From NCBI GenBank assembly GCA_911728455.2, contig OU452219.1, positions 12,242,397 to 12,306,396 of the forward strand: a stretch of DNA of 64,000 nucleotides, written 5' to 3'. Positions 22,301 to 34,674 of the stretch are shown in pieces; position 1 is the first letter of the stretch; every line of letters begins with the position of its first letter. The notes beneath the pieces are model-generated. The model was not told the origin of the DNA and did no database searches. It was given only the letters and a program-made list of their open reading frames with translations. The position numbers and the translations under genes were made by a program. The DNA comes from Marthasterias glacialis. Lineage: Eukaryota; Echinodermata; Asteroidea; Forcipulatida; Asteriidae.

Positions 22301-25300
22301 TTATATTAATTCCCCCGATGCGAATATTAACATCTATCTAACTGCAAGGCTTGTTGGTTTAGGTTACGGGAAAGAAAATACTAAGCATATGCGCTCTAGT
22401 AGTAGGCCTATCCCAGAGTTAAGGTGGAGGAAGGGTTGTCTCCGAATCTGATGCAAGAAGTTTGTTCAAGAAGCAAATGGTCGATGAAAATGTTTAAAAG
22501 AGTTCGGTTCCTGGAAAGCTTCTGAGAGAATCCGACGGGCCTTTTTGATTTTACCGACATTACACTGCAAAAACTGGGGTGTTGAATTGATTCTCTTGGT
22601 ATCTACATCGTGACAACACCGACATGGTGTTAAGTTTACCAACGATAAAGCAATGGGGATAACTAACACCAAATCAGTGTTGTCACATACAGATGCCTAG
22701 ATAATAAATTAAGCCAAATGTTTATTATTTTCTTAATGGTTGTGTCATCTGCATAATGGAACATTTTTAAATGATTAATAGTTGAAGGAAAATTGTTGGT
22801 GAAAATACAAGGTGGCCATAGAATTGTGCCCGTCAAATGCAATAGGGGTATATGATAAGAGAATACAATTCAAAATGAACGTTTATGAATACAAAAGTGC
22901 AACTCTTCAAAATAGATGGCACCTTATATTCTGTGTGGAGCCAATCGGTAGATTTTTTTGTTTGGTACTATCTTTGTTATCCCGCTAAATCGAAAGGCCC
23001 TTCCGATCACACTTTACTGCCAAACGTCTTTACAAAAATACACAAAGACAGAATTTTCGAAGGGAACAAAATGACCTCGCTACGTAGGCAATCTATTTGA
23101 AATCCAACGACCCTTGTCAACCCAACTCCGAATAGACGCCTTTGTAGCTTCTAGCAACATCCCGACAAAAATGTCTATGAATGGTTGGTATGGGCCTACA
23201 TTTTTGGTGAGTCTCAATTCAATGTCGCACGTTACGCTGAAAATTTCACAACAGCATACAGTAGACGGTGGAGACATTAGTGTTAAAACCCGGTCTCACA
23301 TACCAAAAGTTGAGCGTTTAATACTATCAGGGTTTGACACACGGTCAAACACATTGCGGGAGTCGCTTGACTCTATTGATGATAGAGCAAAAATAGCCAC
23401 CATACATTAAGAATACAATAAAAAGGGTGCGGGTTTTCTGATCATGTTAAAAACTCTTAGTATAATACACACACTACTTGCTGTAAAAAAAAAAACAGTC
23501 TAAAAACGCAAAAACACGAAAAGTACATGGTGGCTATCATTCATGACACTCCAGTAAGGAGGAACCTCCCCTACCACCTCTACATTACAAAAATAGCAAT
23601 TCTAACTGAAAGTTGCTATAAAAAAAAACTAGTGGCTCAGCATCTTCAACATTAGTATATAGCACCTCCACTGTTCGCTAAAAATACTAGGGTCAGGTGC
23701 CTGCAGCTTATACCGTCTTCACTTGGCTTTCCAAAAAGCTTGAAAATTACATTGCATCTGGCATTTAGCGTGGTTTCAATGCTATAAACTACACCTTTAC
23801 TTACAACAGGACCAACATCTTCATCTTCATCATGTGAAGGCACTGACTGTAGTTTTAGCTAAAAAAAACACACTATGTGACTTTTACAGATTAATAAGGT
23901 GTGCTCTTTCTCACTCGGAGTCAAACGGAAAAGACAAAGGTTCAACGGTTGCAGACATAAACTTTAAATTTATACAGTTATGCAAATAAGAAAGTTGCAC
24001 CAGGCCCAAGAACACTGAGGGGTGTACTTGGTATCCCTAGTGCGCACAAAATATGCCCGGACAGATCTTGGTCAGCCGTTTTAAGAAAAATCGCCTGTCA
24101 TTGTACGGGGAATATACTATCGTTGGATAAAACATTAGACTGAGTTGAAATGAAGTAAAATGGGTGAGGCTGGGAATTTTGCAGGCAGACCAAAAATGAA
24201 TTAAATTTTGTGGTGTTCAAAGAACAATAGACTAGAGCGGGATTTGAACACGTGCACACATATTGACGTTATCTTTAATGAGGGTGAAACTCCAATCAGC
24301 GCACAGCACTGCTTTCCATGGGGCACCTCAGTGCACGAGGCTGTGATTGATGTCGTAGTGAGGAGTTGTTGGGCCAACCAAAAACCAATGAGAAAACTTT
24401 CTTGTTTAGTAACATTAGCATAATGAGCTCCGCCTTGTATTTTGGCAAGTACAGAAGGATCAAGGCGTCACAACGAATAGTCAAACGCACACTGTGTACT
24501 GTATAAGTGCTGCACATAGAGTGCACTCTTGGAACTGAAGTGTTAAAAGTAACTCTTGATGAGTCATTTTTAACACTTAACAAAGAGCCGCTTCAACACA
24601 TTCTCTTCCAAGGGCAATTTGAACACATTCTGTATTATATTATTGGTTTGGTACCATCTGGTTTGAATAATATTGCAACCAAAGGCCGAGTTAATTACAT
24701 GAAATTTACAAAATTAAAAAGCAAAATAAAACGTGGATATAAATATTACATACATTCTAGCGCTAGGCCCTACTCCTCGAGGTGTTGATTCAACACATTT
24801 TACGGGTTGTTTCAACTCTTCAAAGGGCTACTTGAAACATTCTAGAGGTTGTAGGTTCTACTCCTTGCATCAACCCTTTCCATTGGTTGGTTCAACTCTT
24901 TCTGTGGGTTAGGTCAACCTTATGATAGCATATTATATATTCTATAGGGCATAGAAATAGGCATATAAAATATGGCAAAATGCGACTGAACCGTTCCGTC
25001 CGGCTGGCGCGCCTTGATCAATAGGATATAGGGTAAAGTCTCAGCTAACCACTAGTGGTACGCTTTATTTTTTTCTGCAGTCCGAAATTGCCACTGTCAT
25101 AATGATTTTCAATGGGGAATTTTTTTTCTTTGAATCGATTCCAAAAAGGGAATCCTTAAAAAAAATCAGATTTTTTTTTTCGACGATGGCAATTCTGAAC
25201 TTCAGAAAAACAAAATGCTGGCGGTACCGTGCCCAGCCCTTACCTAGGATCCCTGAAAAGTATGTCCGCTGTTGAGCTAAGATCTACAACATATCACACT

Positions 25301-25380
25301 GGCCGCTACAGTTTAGGAACAAGTGGGTAAATGGTGATGTACAAAACCTAAATATTTTGCATTAAACATTATTCGAGATC
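22300..25380. other. Intergenic region between genes A and B, no gene seen
   Basis: The segment holds diverged dispersed repeats. About 22980-23180 resembles 35215-35400 and 54590-54770. About 23890-24120 resembles 5373-5600. About 24480-24920 has repeated short variants of TTCAACTCTT and GGTTGATTCAACAC. Open frames up to about 98 codons show no domain, signal peptide or splice-supported extension that I can recognise. Confidence 0.6.
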
Positions 25381-25518
25381 AGTGGCCTACTGGTGTGGGG
25401 GGGGGGGTTTGCTCAGAACCCTTGTCCTCCAGATCAGATCGAAAAATGCACAAATGAATGGTTCGATATATTAACCCCCTCAAAGACAAACAAAAAACAC
25501 AAAAAAAAAAAAAAAAAA

Positions 25519-25666
25519 CCAACCAACCAACCGACCGACCGACCGACCGACCGACCGACCGACCGACCGACCGACCGACCGACCGACCGACCGACCGACC
25601 GACCGACCGACCGACCGACCGACCGACCGACCGACCGACCGACCAACCAACCAACCAACCAACCAA
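25519..25666. repeat. Tetranucleotide microsatellite (ACCG)n with (ACCA)n edges
   Basis: About 140 bases of near-perfect GACC repeats, flanked on both sides by AACC repeats and preceded by an A-run. The PTDR-type and SVGR-type open frames on either strand are artefacts of the repeat. Confidence 0.97.
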
Positions 25667-25970
25667 GACAAGACACTTAACCATTATTGTTGCGTCCTTC
25701 GGATGGGACGTAAGCCGTAGGTCCTGTGTGTTGTGTAATGCACGTAAAAGAACCCAGTTACACTTATCGAAAAGAGAAGGGGTTCGCCCGGGGTTCCTGG
25801 TTTGATCGGCTGCAGATTGCGCCACAGCACCTTGTAAACCATTACATGGGGGCTATGTAAAGGAACAGGTCTCATACTTCAAAAATAACTCCGAATACCT
25901 TGGAGGAAAAAATACTGAGCGCTTTGAGACGCCCATCAGGTGTGATAAATCGCTATATTATTTCACTCTA
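25667..25970 (+). mobile_element. SINE-like element, second copy in the gene D upstream region
   Basis: CAAGACACTTAACCATTATT, then GTCCTTCGGATGGGACG, AATGCACGTAAAAGAACCCA and a GGGGTTCGCCC block. The same series is found at 46735-47010, where a tRNA-like head is also present. This copy is 5'-truncated next to the microsatellite and ends in the family tail (CGCTATATT). Confidence 0.75.
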
Positions 25971-26128
25971 AAAACTGAAGTGTATACACCAACACTTGAA
26001 GAGTTTGAGCAGGGACAACACTTTGAATAAAATGTAACTCAATAAAAGCGTTAAATTAAGCGCTAGTTTGACACTTTACGGTGTCAAAACAGTGTAGAGT
26101 ATAAATCAAGTAATTTAATTTAAAATCT

Positions 26129-26257
<129 letters not shown>

Positions 26258-26502
26258 ATCACTAGTCCACAAATGTTGATTTTAAAAAAATATTTGATTG
26301 CTTATCTTTCTATCCGTTTTGATTTATTGTATCGTGTCTCGCCACTGACAGTGGGACTTTACGGTACTTTATGCATTCGGGTCGAGGTGGTTTGATGATG
26401 TTTGGCTTTCAGTGCTGGCAAAAGGGAACATTGTAACATTATTGAAGGGCCCTGGATATTAGTCCCACACAAAAATGGGTGTGGAGAATCTGCATTGGAC
26501 AT

Positions 26503-26512
26503 AATTTAAATA
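26503..26512 (+). promoter_or_regulatory. TATA-type promoter of gene B
   Basis: AATTTAAATA, identical to the gene A motif, precedes ACCCGAGCTCATCATTAG by about 20 bases. The first exon then runs to the donor at 26626/26627 (GATT|GTAAGT). The upstream TGCATTGGACA agrees with the same position in D and E. Confidence 0.65.
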
Positions 26513-26639
26513 CAGCGTCACCACCCGAGCTCATCATTAGTTCTTTAGCTTCTAGTATTGCAACGTCCTGATAACAGACTGCGGTTGTTCAGATTCTCTT
26601 GTTAAACTTCAAACTCAAGAAAGATTGTAAGTACAGTTC

Positions 26640-27380
26640 TGATAGGGTTGGTCTCGTTTAGAAAACGCCGCCAAGCCATTATTGGTCTCTCCTGTTGGTC
26701 AGAACTGCATTTCCTCAACGGGTTACAGTACTATTTCCGTTGTGGTCCATGTAGTAATGAAAACAACCGCACGGCAACACTGAATGCCAAGGGCAACTTT
26801 CCTGGTGTGTAGGTGACTAAGTTATATGTTGAAAATGACAGTCACTAGTTTTGAATACACTATAAACGTGGTTGAAGATGCACAATACAAGTCTTCGAAT
26901 CGCGAAATAGTGAACAGAAAAAGGATTTTTCCTTTTAGTCAAAATTTTGTCTGAAGTCCATCAAGAGCTGACTAACTTTTTGTCCCGTAGTATAGGGCCT
27001 ATATGCCTTACTGTTCTGATTGATGTCGTTTAGCTAACGGCACCAAGCCATTATTGTTTTACTGTAGCGTCCGTTAAGTCTGAATTACATCTCATCAATG
27101 TACTACATTGCTGTTTCGGTTGTAGTCCACGTGTAGGCCTATTTAAAGAGGTATCGATAAAAAAACAACCGCACGACAGAGCTATAAAGCTTCTGAATGC
27201 CAATGACAACATTCCTGGTGTACTTGTGACCAAAACAGTTGTCAAAAGCAGTTATTTGTTGGTAACTTGAGACGACAGTCAGTCACTCCAGTGTCGTTTT
27301 AAAGCTGTTTTATACGGTTTAGTCACAATTGTGTTGATGTCTGAAGTCCATCGAGAAATCAAGAGCTCACCCACTTGTTT
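26640..27380. repeat. Imperfect duplication inside gene B intron 0
   Basis: The stretch beginning GTCTCGTTTAGAAAACGCCG, with AGCCATTATT and AACAACCGCAC, recurs from about 27023 as GTCGTTTAGCTAACGGCACC with the same series of landmarks. The two copies have diverged clearly. The matching single copy in D and E lies just after exon 0 (for example 47488-47680). No exon was seen in either copy. Confidence 0.6.
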
Positions 27381-27574
27381 GGTGGCTGATATCCATTGTT
27401 GTCCGCTATACATGAAACGTTGTTGGATTTGAACTTTTATGGCAAAAACTGAAGGGGAAAAAGTGCAACTGTAATTTGTTTTTCTTCATGCAGTTCATAA
27501 TTACAAGTTGAGACAAAATCTATCTGCCTTTATTTATTTTACTCTTTTTCGACAAAGTGACTGCGTCAGTGAAA

Positions 27575-30566
27575 ATGAAGACGTACATTCTATTGGCTCT
27601 GGCTCTGTTCGCGGTGTGTGCCGTTGTGCAGGCTGATATGGGTAAGTTGGCATCATGAAAATACACCCGTGGTAGGGGAATTTATACCGTGCAGTGCATT
27701 CAGTTAGCAGATCACATGCACAACAACTCCAGAACTTAACCTGGCCACAAGAGCTTTCAATATGTAATATTCTACCATTAAAAACCAGCATGACATTTTT
27801 ACTGTATATAAATCTGGGGTGGGGTGGGGAATATTATTCCCTCACTTTTTGGACCAGTTGGCCCATTATCACCCCCTGGATAACAGTTGCTGTGTAGATT
27901 TTTAACAACAGGGAAAAGATAAGAATGAAGTAATAAAAACAGACTTGCGTACAATTAATTACTTATTTCTTTATAATGTCAAATATATATGGACTGTGCC
28001 ATAAAAATGCGTATATGTATGTAAAAATGTATCTCACATTGGTTAGTGTGACGTGGTTTTTCACGAACCATTCGCCACTTTTCATTTATGCCACTGGATG
28101 AATTCTGGCCTGTTTTACAAGCTCTCCACAGACCATATATGGAGAGGTTTATTCCAGACTCGCTATGAGATGACTTGAAATACAGTGTGATCAGAGTAGA
28201 GGCAAATAAAACTCACTTAACATTAAACAAACAAATGTGTTGTTGTTAATAACAGAAGAAGAGGGACTTGTGGAAAGTCTGAGAAATGTACTCAGGAAGT
28301 TGGAAACTCGGGAGTTGGAGCAAAGTAAGTAATGTGTTATTTTCTTCTAGGCGTGCCATACCACCGGCCGATACAGCATCTAGGCCTGCTTCAAACATCG
28401 GACTTTTGTCATGTCAAGGCGAAAAGTGCGACGCTTAAAACGAATTGGTGACAAATGGTTTGCTTCAAAATTGTTTGACGTGGGAGAAAACTGCTAAAGA
28501 GTTATGCCTTATGATGATCGCCTAGGTTTGGAAAAGGCCCTTAGTAGCCTATACGTTTTCCTTGAGCAAAAATTTAATTGTGTTTCGTTAACACGCATTC
28601 AAATTCACGCATGTTTCTCCAATTCATTCAAACAATAGGGTTTTGTTTTGAGCTGCTATAAGGCCTATTGCATTCGATTTTGTTTTCGTGCACAAACGAT
28701 TTCACAGAGATGACGTAGAGATTTTTGAGATGACGTAGTATACCCACTATATACAGGTCGCGTGATGACATGTAAACATTGGTCACACAATCGGTCTATT
28801 GGTGATAATGAATGGTTGATCAGCTTGCTGTTGGCTTCTGCGAAATCTAATGATCTGTGCAACCTAATACATTTGAATGATCTTATTAGACAAGTGGATG
28901 CTAAACTGTTGAAATTAAATGTCTTTCTTGAAATTCGCGCGGCCGGCCAGCCGCGAATTTACCGAACCAACGTAATGGGCTGTTGACTCGCTACAGACCC
29001 CACGGGTACGTGACCGAGCCACCGTCCGTTACCCGGAACTCTCATCATATGAATTTTGAAATGCAATTTCCATCATTATTAATAACTTGGATCAAACAAT
29101 TAAAAAAAATGTCCACTTTGGTTAATTATTCACGGACAATTGCAAACAATTGAGGTTTAATTTGGTCCGGTACTAAGATGTTTGATGTTTAAACGAATGG
29201 AAGAATAACATAGCTGAATGATCAGGCGGATGACCGGTTTCAATTTTTTGAAGCAGAAAAGTCACATGTGCGTCACATGACCCTTGATATTTAATAACAA
29301 CGAAACCGGCCAACTTTTGGGGTTATTGTCTTGAATGTTTTATATTCTATTTTTGGACGATCTATAATGTTTATTTTACCGCCCAGTAAATCGCCCAACG
29401 AGGCTGCATTTCTCCTTCAATTGCTCATGTAATATCGAGAATCCATCTGTTAATTTTCTGTTCCGAAAAATTTGACGTTGAGATGCCTCCAGTATTTGTC
29501 ACCGGGGAAAACGGTGTGTCTGTTAAGTGGAACTTTGACAGAAATCCTTCCCGTTATGTACTTCATTTATACTTTCTTCTCTCCCTCCCGATAGAACTTG
29601 GCTATCTGAAGAAGTCACTGTCCCTGCAGAGTAAGTTAAAGATTACGCTTGGTTGACAAATTGATTTTATTTTTGGGCCTGATAAGTAAGAAACAAACAT
29701 GTTAAAAATATTATATTGTTAAAAAAAAATGGTATATCATGACCCCCTAGATACAGGCTGTAAACACAAAATCCAAGCTGGCCGCCAAATATGGAAATTG
29801 GAAATTATGTTCAAAAAGTTACAAACAATCACCAAAAAAAAAAAATTAAATCGCGTTACCAGAGGTCAAACTATTGGTTACCATGGCGACAGCTAACCTC
29901 CGGTATCAATAGTTTTTTTACCTACAGGACCCTATATATATTTTGGGAAAGGTCAGACAAATTCGCGGCGATCGGACTAAGCGTTAAAAAGTTACGGGCA
30001 AAAATACATAGTAAGGGCACAATGTGTGCCACCGCCCCCCCCCCCTGCTTGAAGGGGTAAGGACGTACATGGCACAGGCAACAATGAGTTCGGTATTCTA
30101 TGTGTTCGATTTCTCTTCCTCCCCCTTTTTTGTCCCTTTTTTCCCCTTTCTTTCACAAACTGCTCAGAAATTTCAATGCATTTTATTCTAAAATCTTTTT
30201 TGTATTATATTTGCATGTACACTCTAAACACTCCCTGGTCAGAATTGACCCAGTTTTCCGTGTCCCAGGGGGGCCTGACCCATATTTGGGTCAGGCCGAT
30301 CCAGAAATGGGTTTCAAACATTGGATTTTCAACTCGGATTCTGCCTCAGTTGGACCCATCTCTGGGCCATCTTGACACAGATCTGGGTCATACTGACCCC
30401 GAAATAGGCCTCTCCCCACGGGAGCCCGGAATCCAGGTCAGTTCTGACTCGTGACTTCCTAGAGTGAATCTTTCCCCATCCCTTTCATCCAGAGCGGGGA
30501 TGCTACGACGACGATGATTGCAAAGGTGGATGGTGTGACAATGGTACCGGAACATGCCAGAAGTAG
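27575..30566 (+). CDS. Gene B: secreted four-Cys peptide precursor
   Basis: Exons are 27575-27641, 28256-28324, 29595-29630 and 30493-30566 (stop TAG), 81 codons plus stop. Introns are GT-AG and phase 1. Exon 1 encodes the signal peptide (MKTYILLALALFAVCAVVQA), one codon shorter after the signal than in A. Exon 2 encodes 23 residues with the core LVESLRNVLRKLET. Exon 3 reads LGYLKKSLSLQ after a junction Lys. Exon 4 starts with junction Lys-Arg, then a four-Cys peptide with spacing x5, x4, x6. Between Cys1 and Cys2 it has YDDDD, making this the most acidic family member (about -3) and the only one with four residues between Cys2 and Cys3. A strongly acidic mature region argues against a simple cationic antimicrobial role for this copy. 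Confidence 0.82.
30220..30466. mobile_element. 247-bp inverted-repeat element just before gene B exon 4
   Basis: It opens CACTCTAAACACTCC and ends with TGACTTCCTAGAGTG, an imperfect inverted pair, and its interior repeats TGACCC/GGGTCA in both directions. Genes D and E lack it at the matching intron position. It ends only 26 bases before the exon 4 acceptor; the pyrimidine tract TTTCCCCATCCCTTTCATCC lies outside it and is intact. Confidence 0.75.
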
Positions 30567-31180
30567 AGAGACACACCGCCATTTGGGCAAAATACCACAC
30601 TACGTTCTAAACAAGTGTTCATCTCTTGGAAATATTAACTTCTTGATTGCAAGGTTTTCATACACCCTGTAATTTTAGAGTTTCAACAAAGCCAGCAGTT
30701 CCCAAAATCTAACACACTCTTCCCCTATTGTACAGAAGTACCCCCCTCCAAAAAATAAATACAAAACCATCAAAAGAATTCCATACATTTCTAGAGCACA
30801 ATGAAGACACAATACGACGGGGGTTACACCCTGCCACATATCGAGCACCAAACGGGAAGTTTTGTTATTTTAAATAGGCATATGTTATTGCTTCATCACA
30901 TCGGTTCCTGAAAAGCTAGATGAGATTTGCATTTGGTAATAACTTCTTACAAAGTGTGTGGTATACATTAATGTGAAATGGCACTGTGTCATACTTCAGT
31001 CAGTATACAGGAGTGCTGGATACCCCCAAGCGAGTTATTGTACCTCCGAGTCATGGTTTGGGTTCTTCGGTCGTCTTTCTTTTGGTTAGGTTTGCGGTAA
31101 CACCACGTTATTACATCTATACTTAGCTGTGTAGATTTTTCTGGTAAGAACTTTCTGTAAATTCGTGCATCGGGGATAAC
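30567..31180. other. Gene B 3' UTR and flank
   Basis: It begins with the family 3' block (GACACACCGCCATTTGGGCA). An AATAAA at about 30755 is a possible polyadenylation signal. Nothing else was recognised; a GGTAACACCACGTTAT block near 31091 is shared with several other flanks. Confidence 0.5.
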
Positions 31181-31423
31181 CAGTGGCGTAACTAGACATT
31201 TTCATTTGGGGGCAGGTGGGGCCAACAGTTTATTTGGGGGGGGGGGGGCCAAAGAAGTACAAATTATTCACTGACTATGTTGATAGTTGATACCAAACCA
31301 TTCAACGTAGTTTCAAAACAGTAATCAGTACATAGTCTGTGATTTTATATGGGGGGCAAGGGGGGGGGCAAGAGTTCTGGGTGGGGGGCGCAGGCCCCCC
31401 TGCCCCCTCTGGTTACGCCACAG
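31181..31423. mobile_element. Short terminal-inverted-repeat element (GTGGCGTAAC family)
   Basis: The left end CAGTGGCGTAACTAG (31181-31195) pairs with the right end CTGGTTACGCCACAG (31409-31423), with 13 of 15 positions inverted. The interior is G-rich. It belongs to the same family as 5926-6283 and has no coding content. Confidence 0.75.
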
Positions 31424-31536
31424 GTTGTTTTTTACCGATACACCGGTGTGCGTTAAGCATTCTCAGTAACAATAAATGCTTCAATATTAATGTTGTTGTC
31501 CTTCTCACTGTCGGTTCTTATGTTTATCAATTTTGT

Positions 31537-31735
31537 AAGGACCCCAATAAAAATATGCCAAGTTATTGGCTTTTGGGGCTATCCTTGGATAATTCTTTAT
31601 GCAATTTGTTTTTGAAATATCTTTTGTTGATCATTTGTTTTATTTATCTTGATGTTCTCATGTATTTTATTATATTTTGCCATGTTTCTTGCTTTTTGTT
31701 ATAGTTCAAATCAAATCAAATAAAATCAAAATAAA
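31537..31735 (+). mobile_element. 3' end of a non-LTR retrotransposon with (TCAAA)n tail
   Basis: GTAAGGACCCC, then AAGTTATTGGCTTTTGGGGC, then a T-rich stretch ending in TCAAATCAAATCAAAT. The same arrangement lies at 62424-62590. Only the 3' untranslated end is present, as expected of a severely 5'-truncated LINE copy. The clade is not determined. Confidence 0.6.
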
Positions 31736-31739
31736 CACT

Positions 31740-32744
31740 TCTTTAAAGATAAAAAAAAAAACACTTTTAAATAGGTTTGTTATTTCAAATACTACTTGTT
31801 TCATGCTGTCGGTTGCTGAAAAGCTACATCAAATTTGAAGTTAGTAATAACCTTCAACATCTTCAACCTCTTGAAGTAATATAAAACATACATCAATGTG
31901 AAATGGCCTATATGTACTTAAATCGCTATACGGTATTACTGGATACCCCCAATTTTAGCCGGCACAGTTAAACTAAATGTCAGTGATGTACCTCTACAAT
32001 ACAGGCAATGTCACACAGGGCAATTTTTACAGGCAACTTGGAGGCAACCAACTGCACAGCATGCACAAGGAACACTTCAGCAGCAGAAAAGACATTCTTC
32101 TAGCTGCTACTATTAATATCCAGAAGGAAATAATAAGAACACTGAAAAATATGAATAAATGTTCTTATTGGAGATTGCCTGGAACTGGTTGCCTGTAAAT
32201 TTGCCTCGTGTGAGCATGGTCTTAAGTCATCAGCTCTCAGTCAAGGTTTGGGTCTTTCTAGTAGTTATATTCGGTTTGCGATAACACGTGATTATATCTA
32301 CTTAGCCTATGCGAATTGTTCTTTAAGAAATTATAACCCATACACCGATGTGTGTTAAACACTGATACCGGTCCTTATGCTTTCTGGTAGTTGTTAGAGC
32401 CTAAATAAATGTTCATCAATATACACAATTAGAACTTTGTCGTCATATTATTTCAGGGCTCCATAACAACCAGCTTAACCACTTACCCTAGTTTTTGTTT
32501 TGTTTTATATAATTATTCTATTCTTCCTTCTGTTTTAGTTCTTTTATTGCAACTTGATTCTAGCTTTTGCTATGGGTTGATTTTCTTCTCTTTTGATGTT
32601 TTCATCAGATCCCTTAACCCAAGTTAAAAAAAGGGCAAAATAAGGCAAACTGAGGCTAGAAAAAGTGACCCATGAAATTCACAGAGCTACCGAAGCCGAA
32701 CAATAGCAAAAGCACAACAACATTATACACTGCCTCGAGCGCCC
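31740..32744. other. Intergenic, no gene seen
   Basis: Sequence resembling other flanks in the window (CACACCGATGTGTGTTAA near 32342, CACGTGATTATATCTACTTAG near 32286). No frame with recognisable domains and no element ends were identified. Confidence 0.5.
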
Positions 32745-32813
32745 ACATTATTTCATGAATCTTTCCCCTGACGTCATCACAGAGTCAGTGCGAACATGGA
32801 AGTAGAAAAGGGT

Positions 32814-34418
32814 TGGCAGCTCGCGTATTTTTTTCCAGGACGAACGTGGGCAATTAACATAAAGTGGGCGTGAGTAAACCCCAAATACCCTCGCACTTGC
32901 GTACTTCGACGTAACACATAGTTGTGAGTTGTTCATGTACATGTACAGTACATTTGTACATGTATCCATACTATTTACTACCAGGACATAATGCATGTGG
33001 ACTCGGTCTCCGTAGTACAATTTGATGTTAGTTTTACCATCGGAGCCTTTTGGTTTATGGTGTATCTTATCCTAGAAACATGTAAGCTAAAAACCGATGT
33101 TCAGTTCATCACCCACTTCTACGTTCTGTTTGTGGTTGATCTGTTAACGATTTGTATTGATTCCCCTCGTTACGATCGTCATGAACGTACTGCATTTTAT
33201 TTTGTCAATTCTTCACTGTATTTGAGGAAAGTTTTTTTTGTTATTCTTGTCAGTGAGACTTATTTTATCCGGCCATGTCCCTTGCCTTTCAAAATAAATC
33301 AACACTGTGAGCATCACCCCACAATTAAAGAAAAGCCCACAGTTTCTGTAGTATACAGTTCATGCCGCACTCTCGTAAGCCCAGACCAACCGACAGACAG
33401 ATACATAACCAAATGTGGATACAAATATTAAGCACTTCTTTAACAGTTACAGTTTTTTTGCGAGGGGGTGGGGGTGGGGGTGGTGAGACTATTATAGAAG
33501 AGACAGACATACATTTGTATAACATAGGAGGAAACGACTCAAAAAGGTACACTGCAGTACGACATTACATTATGGTTAGTTTGGGTGCATCACAAATACA
33601 ACAATATTGTAAAAGCAATGGAACAGCTGCAGTCTCCATTAAGACTTATCCGCATCATACCACCATGCTAGCCTAAGGTGTATCCAAATGGTAAAATTGG
33701 GGGTTCAGGTAGACCTGGGTGGTGTCTGTGTAAAATACAAAAAGGGGCGACATTGTCGGGGGCGACATTGTCGGGGGCGACATTGTCGGGGGCGACATTG
33801 TCGGGGGCGACATTGTCGGGGGGCGACATTGTCGGGGGCGACATTGTCGGGGGGCGACATTGTCGGGGGCGACATTGTCGGGGGGCGACATTGTCGGGGG
33901 CGACATTGGTGGGGGCGACTTTGTCGGGGGTGACTGTGTCAGGGGCGGGGATGCGGGGGCGACCTTGCGAGGGGGCGACATGACTGGCATCTCTTCTACT
34001 GACTATTTGTAATGCACTGTCTACCCCGAGTATCTGTGTATTGTATGTTCGGGTCACAATCATCACCACAACCCTCTTCATAGTTTGTAGACATCGGTTA
34101 CATCATCAAGGCTAAATTGGCCATTCCTGATGTATTCCACTGTCTCATTGTGATCATAGGGGTGTTTTCGAAATTGGTATGGAAAAATACGACTTTGTTA
34201 GTGTCATCTTGTACCTGATGCCTGATGATGTAGAATCGTTTTGTTTTGGGGCTTTGTATGTTTCTTTGTTTATTTTGTCTGCGATTGTTCAAGATCCGTG
34301 ATCAACTCACAACTGTTTAAGTCCAAGCACGCATGTGCGAGGGTATTTTGGGGTTTACGCACGCCCATTTTATGTAAATTGCCCACGTTCGTCCTGGAAA
34401 AAAATGTGCTGGCAGCTC
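32814..34418. mobile_element. Mutator-like non-autonomous DNA transposon with long terminal inverted repeats
   Basis: Both flanks carry TGGCAGCTC (32814-32822 and 34410-34418), a perfect 9-bp target duplication. The element itself is 32823-34409 (1587 bp). Its ends form inverted repeats of about 110 bp at roughly 85-90% identity, both containing TTTTTTTCCAGGACGAACGT. The insertion splits a copy of the dispersed CTGACGTCATCACAGA repeat. A 9-bp duplication with long termini is typical of Mutator-like elements. The interior has a 146-codon open frame (32991-33431) without a recognised domain, a G-rich run near 33463 and a minisatellite. No transposase was recognised. Confidence 0.82.
33745..33975. 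repeat. Minisatellite GGGGGCGACATTGTC inside the Mutator-like element
   Basis: About a dozen 15-16-bp units in a row, with occasional extra G, decaying at the right edge (GGTGGGGGCGACTTTGTC and others). Its GC-rich skew and G-runs could form quadruplex structures. The repetitive open frames on both strands are by-products. Confidence 0.95.
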
Positions 34419-34674
34419 TGCCCGTAAAACGGCTGGGACGGCTGAGATTTTGTGAAAATAAACGCACGCAGGTTTTGTTTTTCTCCAATACTCACTGCAG
34501 TGTACGGATTGGCTCCCAAACCACCTTGACCCAAACTTGGTAGGTGTGTTCTCACTGACTCAAAAGGATGTCAACTATCTTGACCCTTTGGTCAAGATTC
34601 TTTCTCTGGCTCACCTGCTTGCTCATCAATGGTATACCTCAAGTCAGGCCGACATAATGTTTGTATTGTCCAAT

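Noticed and set aside
25379-25825. Long open frames on both strands with Thr-Asp-Arg-Pro or Ser-Val-Gly-Arg repeats
   Set aside because: They are translations of the (ACCG)n microsatellite and end where it ends.
32991-33431. 146-codon plus-strand frame inside the Mutator-like element
   Set aside because: It has hydrophobic stretches but no recognisable transposase or membrane-protein pattern; recorded only as part of the element.
33668-34081. Repetitive open frames rich in Pro-Asp-Asn-Val-Ala or Gly-Ala-Thr-Leu-Ser
   Set aside because: By-product of the 15-bp GC-rich minisatellite; open in several frames on both strands.
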